A stretch of 64,000 nucleotides of DNA from Streptomyces sp. NBC_01591 (lineage in GTDB: Bacteria; Actinomycetota; Actinomycetes; Streptomycetales; Streptomycetaceae): contig NZ_CP109327.1 of NCBI RefSeq assembly GCF_035918155.1, positions 2,418,001-2,482,000 on the forward strand, in the 5' to 3' direction. Numbering within the stretch: the first letter of the stretch is position 1; every line of letters starts with the position of its first letter. Positions 59,423 to 64,000 of this stretch are shown one piece after another. Under the pieces are notes generated by a model. That model saw nothing but the letters and a program-made list of their open reading frames with translations, searched no databases and had not been told where the DNA came from. A program made the position numbers and the translations under genes.

Positions 59423-61309
59423 ATGGCTCACCGCACCGATGTCGTCATCGGCAGACTCCTGAGTGACGACTGCCCGCCGTTCGCGCTGCTGCGCAGGCGC
59501 ACCCCCGGCCGCGACCAGGACACCGTCGAGGTGCTGATCGGCCGGGTGCGGGAAGCGGACCGGCTCGCCGATCTCCCGGTCGGTGAGCTGCCCTCGCTCG
59601 CCCTGGTGCCGTTCCGGCAGATCGCCGAGCGCGGTTTCGACGTGCGCGACGACGGGACACCGCTGTCCGTGCTGGTCGCGGACGAGACGTACGAGCTGCC
59701 GCTCGCCGAGGTGCTGGACCGCCTGCCGGTCCGGGACGTACGGGTCGAGGGCGGCGCCTTCGACGTCGGGGACGAGGAGTACGCCGGGATCGTCCGGCGG
59801 GTCATCGAGGACGAGATCGGGCAGGGCGAGGGCGCGAACTTCGTCATCCGGCGGACCTTCCAAGGGGAGATCCCCGGCTTCGGCCGGGCCGACGCGCTGG
59901 CCCTCTTCCGGCGGTTGCTGGCCGGTGAGCGTGGCGCGTACTGGACCTTCGTCGTGCACACCGGGGCCAGGACGCTGGTCGGTGCCAGTCCCGAGGTCCA
60001 TGTGCGGATGTCCGGCGGGACGGTCGTGATGAACCCGATCAGCGGAACGTACCGCTACCCCGCCGAGGGCCCGACCGCGGAGAGTCTGCTGGCCTTCCTC
60101 GCCGACCGCAAGGAGACCGAGGAGCTCTCCATGGTGGTCGACGAGGAGCTCAAGATGATGTGCACCGTCGGCGACATGGGCGGCGTGGTGGTCGGTCCGC
60201 GGCTCAAGGAGATGGCCCATCTCGCCCATACGGAGTACGAGCTGCGCGGGCGTTCCTCGCTGGATGTGCGGGAGGTGCTGAAGGAGACCATGTTCGCGGC
60301 GACGGTCACCGGCTCCCCGGTGCAGAACGCCTGCCGGGTCATCGAGCGGTACGAGCCCGGCGGGCGCGGCTACTACGCGGGGGCCCTGGCGCTGCTGCGG
60401 CAGGAGCCGGGCGGGGCGCAGACCCTGGACTCGCCGATCCTGATCCGTACCGCCGACATCTCGGCCGGCGGGCAGCTGCGGGTGCCGGTCGGGGCGACGC
60501 TCGTACGTCACTCCGATCCGGACGGCGAGGTCGCCGAGACCCATGCGAAGGCGGCCGGGGTACTCACCGCGCTCGGGGTTCGGCCCGGCCGGCCGCGGGA
60601 CGAGGCGGCCCGGCCTCGGCTGGCGGGCGACCCGCGCGTGCAGGTGGCGCTGGATGCCCGGCGGGACGGTCTCGCGCCGTTCTGGCTGCGGATGCAGGAG
60701 CGTACCCACGAGCTGTCCGGCCGGGCGCTGGTGGTCGACGGGGAGGACACCTTCACCGCGATGCTGGCGCATCTGCTGCGCTCCTCGGGCCTCGATGTGT
60801 CGGTGCACCGCTACGACGAGCCGGGGCTGCGCGAACGGGTGCGGGCGCACGAGGGTCCGGTCGTGCTGGGTCCCGGGCCGGGGAATCCGGGCGACACCAC
60901 CGATCCGAAGATGCGGCTGCTGCGCGGGTTCGCCGCGGAGCTGGTCCGTGATCACCGGCACGGCCTGCTGGGGGTCTGCCTCGGCCATGAGCTGATCGCG
61001 GCGGAGCTGGGGCTGGAGATCGTCCGCAAGACCGTGCCGTACCAGGGCGCGCAGACCCGGATCGAGCTGTTCGGGCGGCCGGAGACGGTCGGCTTCTACA
61101 ACAGTTTCACCGCGCGCTGCGAGGAAGCGGTGGTGACCGAGCTCGCGGCGCACGGGATCGGGGCGAGCGTGGACGCGGCGACCGGGGAGCTGCACGCGCT
61201 GCGCGGGCCGGGCTTCGCCTCGGTGCAGTTCCACCCGGAGTCGGTGCTGACGCTGCGCGGCGCGGCGATCGTGGCGGAGCTACTGGCGGGGCTGCCGGTG
61301 GCCGGCTGA
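59423..61309 (+). CDS. trpE: fused anthranilate synthase TrpEG
   Basis: A 628-residue fusion of the chorismate-utilising component I (about 1-420) and the glutamine amidotransferase (about 435-628). Component I motifs: WTFVVHTGARTLVGASPEVH, VVMNPISGTYRYPAEGP, VDEELKMMCTVGDMGG and TVTGSPVQNACRVIE. The amidotransferase has LGPGPGNPGD, the nucleophile Cys519 in LLGVCLGHE and QFHPESVL. PhzE-like aminodeoxyisochorismate synthases share this order, but the Trp-rich leader peptide argues for tryptophan synthesis. ATG 59423 follows the attenuator; GGAAGGAA is upstream. Confidence 0.93.
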   Translation: MAHRTDVVIGRLLSDDCPPFALLRRRTPGRDQDTVEVLIGRVREADRLADLPVGELPSLALVPFRQIAERGFDVRDDGTPLSVLVADETYELPLAEVLDRLPVRDVRVEGGAFDVGDEEYAGIVRRVIEDEIGQGEGANFVIRRTFQGEIPGFGRADALALFRRLLAGERGAYWTFVVHTGARTLVGASPEVHVRMSGGTVVMNPISGTYRYPAEGPTAESLLAFLADRKETEELSMVVDEELKMMCTVGDMGGVVVGPRLKEMAHLAHTEYELRGRSSLDVREVLKETMFAATVTGSPVQNACRVIERYEPGGRGYYAGALALLRQEPGGAQTLDSPILIRTADISAGGQLRVPVGATLVRHSDPDGEVAETHAKAAGVLTALGVRPGRPRDEAARPRLAGDPRVQVALDARRDGLAPFWLRMQERTHELSGRALVVDGEDTFTAMLAHLLRSSGLDVSVHRYDEPGLRERVRAHEGPVVLGPGPGNPGDTTDPKMRLLRGFAAELVRDHRHGLLGVCLGHELIAAELGLEIVRKTVPYQGAQTRIELFGRPETVGFYNSFTARCEEAVVTELAAHGIGASVDAATGELHALRGPGFASVQFHPESVLTLRGAAIVAELLAGLPVAG

Positions 61310-61323
61310 AGGGGGCGGACGGG

Positions 61324-61346
61324 GACCCCGGGGGCGGTCCGGGGTC
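61324..61346. terminator. bidirectional terminator between trpEG and the dehydrogenase gene
   Basis: Hairpin GACCCCGG with a seven-base loop and CCGGGGTC fills the gap between the converging stop codons. No T-run. Confidence 0.7.
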
Positions 61347-62351
61347 TCAGCTCGCCGGGAGCGCCGGGACGAGGACGTTGTCGCTGCGGCGGCGGGCCAG
61401 GTAGTCGGCGACGTTCTGCACGGTGGCGTCGATGATCTGCCCCACGGCGTCCTCGGTGTAGTACGCCTGGTGCGAGGTGACGATGACGTTCGGGAAGGTG
61501 ACGAGCCGGGCCAGGGTGTCGTCGTCGACGCCCTCCAGCGACTTGTCGAGGAAGAAGAGTCCGGCCTCCGCCTCGTACACATCGAGTCCGACGCCCAGGA
61601 AGCGGCCCGCGCGCAGTTCGGTGACCAGCGCCGTGGTGTCGATGAGTCCGCCGCGGCTGGAGTTGATCAGGATCGCGTCGTCCTTCATCCGGGCCAGGGC
61701 GTCCGCGCCGATGATGTGGTGGGTCGAGGGCAGCAGCGGGACGTGCAGGCTGATCAGGTCGGACTCGGCGAGCAGCTGCTCCTTCTCCACGTACTTCATG
61801 CCGAGCGCGGCGCAGGCGGGGTTCTCGGCGACGTCCCAGCCGAGCAGTTCCATGCCGAAGCCGTGGGCGATACGGGTGAAGGCCTCGCCGATCTTGCCGG
61901 TGCCGATCACGCCCACGGTGCGGCCGCGCATGTCACGGCCGAGGAGTCCGTCGAGCCGGAAGTCGAAGTCGCGGGTGCGGCTCGCTGCCCGGATGATCCG
62001 ACGGTTGACGGCCATCGCGAGGGTCCAGGCGAATTCGGCGACCGAGTACGGCGAGTAGTAGGAGACCCGGGCGACCCGCAGGGCAAGGCGCTCGGCGACG
62101 TCGAGGTCGATGTTGTTGAAGCCGGTGGAGCGCTGGGCGATCATCTGCGTGCCGCCCGCCGCCAGGGTCTGCAGGACGCCGGCGCCCAGGTCGGCGTTGA
62201 CGCTGGTGGAGATGATCTCGTAGCCCGCCGCGATGGGGGCGGTGTCCTTGTTCAGGAAGACGTCCAGGCAGCGGACCTCGTGCTGTCCGGCGAAGGCCTT
62301 CTCGATCAGCGGCTTCTCGTCGGACTGCACACCGAATGCCAGGATTTCCAC
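61347..62351 (-). CDS. ldhA: D-isomer 2-hydroxyacid dehydrogenase (D-lactate dehydrogenase-like)
   Basis: A 334-residue NAD-dependent dehydrogenase from GTG 62351, with GGGAG upstream. Motifs: RSTGFNNIDLDVAE, YSPYSVAEFAWTLAMAVNRR, the Rossmann GVIGTGKIGEAFTRIAHGFG, INSSRGGLIDTTALV (catalytic Arg), GLDVYEAEAGLFF (Glu) and VIVTSHQAYYTEDAV (His). The YYSPYSVAEF segment and C-terminus fit D-lactate dehydrogenase LdhA rather than phosphoglycerate dehydrogenase. It reduces pyruvate to D-lactate; no Rex box was recognised upstream. Confidence 0.9.
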   Translation of the reverse strand: MEILAFGVQSDEKPLIEKAFAGQHEVRCLDVFLNKDTAPIAAGYEIISTSVNADLGAGVLQTLAAGGTQMIAQRSTGFNNIDLDVAERLALRVARVSYYSPYSVAEFAWTLAMAVNRRIIRAASRTRDFDFRLDGLLGRDMRGRTVGVIGTGKIGEAFTRIAHGFGMELLGWDVAENPACAALGMKYVEKEQLLAESDLISLHVPLLPSTHHIIGADALARMKDDAILINSSRGGLIDTTALVTELRAGRFLGVGLDVYEAEAGLFFLDKSLEGVDDDTLARLVTFPNVIVTSHQAYYTEDAVGQIIDATVQNVADYLARRRSDNVLVPALPAS

Positions 62352-62458
62352 GACTTCTCCCGTTCATCGCGCGGATCAGCAGATCAGGGGGCATGGGCCG
62401 GTCATCGCGAATATACGGCCCATGTCCGTGGCGCGCCGCCCGGCCTGGGACGGCGTAC

Positions 62459-63151
62459 TCAGGCGTCGTCGAGACCGCGCTCGATCGCGTACCGCACGAG
62501 CTCCACCCGGTTGTGCAACTGGAGCTTGCCCAGGGTGTTCTGCACGTGGTTCTGCACGGTGCGGTGCGAGATGACCAGCCGCTCGGCGATCTGCTTGTAC
62601 GAGAGCCCCTTGGCGACCAGCCGCAGCACCTCGGTCTCGCGCTCGGTGAGCTGCGGTGCCTTGGGTTCGTCGGAGGCGACGGGCGTGGGGTCGGAGGCGA
62701 GCCTGCGGTACTCACCGAGGACCAGTCCGGCCAGGCCCGGTGTGAAGACAGGGTCGCCGACGGCGGTGGACCGCACGGCCTCGGTCAGTTCCTGGGTGCT
62801 GGCCGACTTGAGCAGATAGCCGGTGGCACCGGACTTCACCGCTTCCAGCACGTCGGCGTGCTCACCGCTCGCGGAGAGCACCAGCACCCGCAGCCCCGGG
62901 TGGGAGCCGACGAGCTCCTTGCAGACCTGGACGCCGGGCATACCGGGCAGGTTGAGGTCGAGCACGAGGACGTCGGGGGTGGCGGCCTTCGCCCGGCGGA
63001 CGGCCTGCGGCCCGTCACCGGCGGTCGCCACCACGTCGAAGCCCGACTCGGAAAGGTCGCGGGCGACGGCGTCGCGCCACATCGGGTGGTCGTCCACCAC
63101 CATCACCCTGATGGCCCGCTCCTCCGCAACCTGGGTGTTCTCCGTGCTCAT
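62459..63151 (-). CDS. NarL/LuxR-type response regulator
   Basis: A 230-residue regulator. The receiver domain (15-135) has VMVVDDHPMWRD (acidic pocket), the phosphoacceptor Asp in DVLVLDLNLPGMPGV, and GYLLKSAS with the conserved Lys. A linker leads to a LuxR-type helix-turn-helix: LTERETEVLRLVAKGLSYKQ and IAERLVISHRTVQNHVQNTL. ATG 63151 overlaps the stop of the kinase gene (ATGA), so both are made together. Target genes are unknown. Confidence 0.94.
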   Translation of the reverse strand: MSTENTQVAEERAIRVMVVDDHPMWRDAVARDLSESGFDVVATAGDGPQAVRRAKAATPDVLVLDLNLPGMPGVQVCKELVGSHPGLRVLVLSASGEHADVLEAVKSGATGYLLKSASTQELTEAVRSTAVGDPVFTPGLAGLVLGEYRRLASDPTPVASDEPKAPQLTERETEVLRLVAKGLSYKQIAERLVISHRTVQNHVQNTLGKLQLHNRVELVRYAIERGLDDA

Positions 63152-64000
63152 CTCGCTGATCCCGCCTTCCCCCGTGAAACCTTCGGAACTTTCAACTCGA
63201 CCTCGGTGCCCTGGCCGGGCACCGAAATCAACTCGGCCGTGCCGCCCAGGTCACGCAGCCTCCCCCGGATCGACAGGGCCACCCCCATCCGCCCCTCCCC
63301 CTCGGCCTGGGCGAGCCGCCCGTCCGGGATTCCGGGGCCGTCGTCCCGGACCGTCACGATCACCTCGTCCGGCCAGTCCTCGACGAGGATCCATGCCTGG
63401 GCATTCTCCCCCGCGTGGACCCTGACATTGTCCAGGGCGGCACTGACAGCGGCCGCCAGCTCCATCGCGGCCGCTGGGGCCAGCAGCACCGGAGCGCCCG
63501 GCTCCGCGAAGCTGACCCGGGATCCGGCGTGCGGGGCGAGCAGGGAGCGCAGATCGCAGTCGGCCCGGTCGGACGGTTCGTCGTCGACCTCGACGCTGCG
63601 GACCACGGCGCCCTCGGCTGCGTCCTCGGAGACCCGGGTGGTGGGCACCAGACCGCTGGAGACCAGGGTGCGCAGGGCGACCTCCTGTTCCCCGGCCATC
63701 CGGCCCAGTTCGGCCGCCTCCCCGCCGAGCGCGGTGCCGCGGCGCTGCACCATCGCGAGGACCTGGAGCACGCTGTCGTGGATGTCCCGGGCCAGCCGTT
63801 CCCGCTCGCGGGTGGCGGCCTCGATCTCCAGGGCGCGGGCGAGGGTGCGCTCACTGGCCCTGGCGACCTCGACGACGTACCCGATGGCGATGGAGGCGAC
63901 CCAGACCAGCAGCACGTTGTGGAAGGTGTCCCGGCTGGGATGGCCGCGCTCGACGATGTTGGCGACGGCGACGAAGGTGGAGGCGAAGGCCGCCCAGCGC
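63148..64000 (-). CDS. sensor histidine kinase (HisKA_3), 5' end outside window
   Basis: The frame is open to the right edge; at least 283 residues are seen. At least one membrane segment is present (NVLLVWVASIAIGYVVEV). The dimerisation/phosphoacceptor helix is ERERLARDIHDSVLQVLAMV (His in RDIHDS), and the ATPase has ALDNVRVHAG (N box) and VRDDGPGIPDGRLA (G1 box). It is a NarX/DesK-type kinase partner of the response regulator that follows. Signal unknown, since the sensor part lies outside the window. Confidence 0.92.
   Translation of the reverse strand, partial: RWAAFASTFVAVANIVERGHPSRDTFHNVLLVWVASIAIGYVVEVARASERTLARALEIEAATRERERLARDIHDSVLQVLAMVQRRGTALGGEAAELGRMAGEQEVALRTLVSSGLVPTTRVSEDAAEGAVVRSVEVDDEPSDRADCDLRSLLAPHAGSRVSFAEPGAPVLLAPAAAMELAAAVSAALDNVRVHAGENAQAWILVEDWPDEVIVTVRDDGPGIPDGRLAQAEGEGRMGVALSIRGRLRDLGGTAELISVPGQGTEVELKVPKVSRGKAGSAR

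Noticed and set aside
62352..62458. Rex operator before the D-lactate dehydrogenase gene
   Set aside because: No TTGTGAA-N4-TTCACAA-like palindrome is visible in the gap.

Overview
The window is high-GC actinobacterial DNA, almost certainly the core chromosome of a Streptomyces species. This is inferred from strong G/C third-position bias, many GTG starts, the complete Streptomyces-type division and cell wall (dcw) cluster, a DivIVA with a long Pro/Gln/Gly linker, a type-2 IleRS gene behind a T-box, and a Trp-Trp-Trp attenuator in front of a fused trpEG. From memory, not from a search, the gene order resembles the S. coelicolor SCO2068-SCO2121 segment. I see no phage, plasmid, insertion sequence, CRISPR array, tRNA or rRNA gene.

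Layout. 1-8.5 kb: a 5'-truncated PhoD-type phosphatase, a secreted M43 metalloprotease, a dienelactone hydrolase-like protein, a Na+/H+ antiporter, the wreck of a Tat-exported glycosidase-like gene, then GNAT, RluD-type pseudouridine synthase, lspA and a DksA/TraR-type zinc-finger protein. 8.7-12.2 kb: T-box leader and ileS, then terminators and a Streptomyces intergenic repeat. 12.5-30.4 kb (minus strand): the dcw cluster, read from rsmH as ftsL, ftsI, murE, murF, mraY, murD, ftsW, murG, ftsQ, ftsZ, pgeF, yggS, sepF, yggT and divIVA. Spacing is tight, with several 4-bp stop/start overlaps. murC, ftsA and mraZ are absent here.

30.7-48.5 kb: a beta-carbonic anhydrase, a MoxR/DUF58/transglutaminase membrane operon, a DUF3040 protein, a methyltransferase and a HEPN-type protein. 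The HEPN gene is divergent from a three-gene operon of a degenerate ABC ATPase, a YhgE/Pip membrane protein and a TetR regulator, with a perfect palindrome over the predicted start of transcription. Two membrane proteins, a CrtI-like oxidoreductase, metF, thiE and an Rv2175c-like protein follow. 48.5-64 kb: a ferredoxin-reductase-like flavoprotein, a TPP riboswitch and thiO-thiS-thiG, a PASTA Ser/Thr kinase with an endonuclease IV gene, a His-rich DUF4396 protein behind a CsoR-like operator, a YedY-like protein, bacterioferritin and its ferredoxin with an iron box, aroH, the trp attenuator with trpEG, a D-lactate dehydrogenase-like gene, and a two-component pair cut by the right edge.

Themes. 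The dcw genes make lipid II, flip and polymerise it, and build the septum; DivIVA directs polar growth. The right part holds shikimate/tryptophan, one-carbon and thiamine metabolism plus metal handling. Eight genes have a TANNNT -10 hexamer 6-7 nt before the start codon and no ribosome binding site, so leaderless mRNAs look common here, including the one carrying the trp leader peptide. All functional calls are by reading; nothing was searched or computed.
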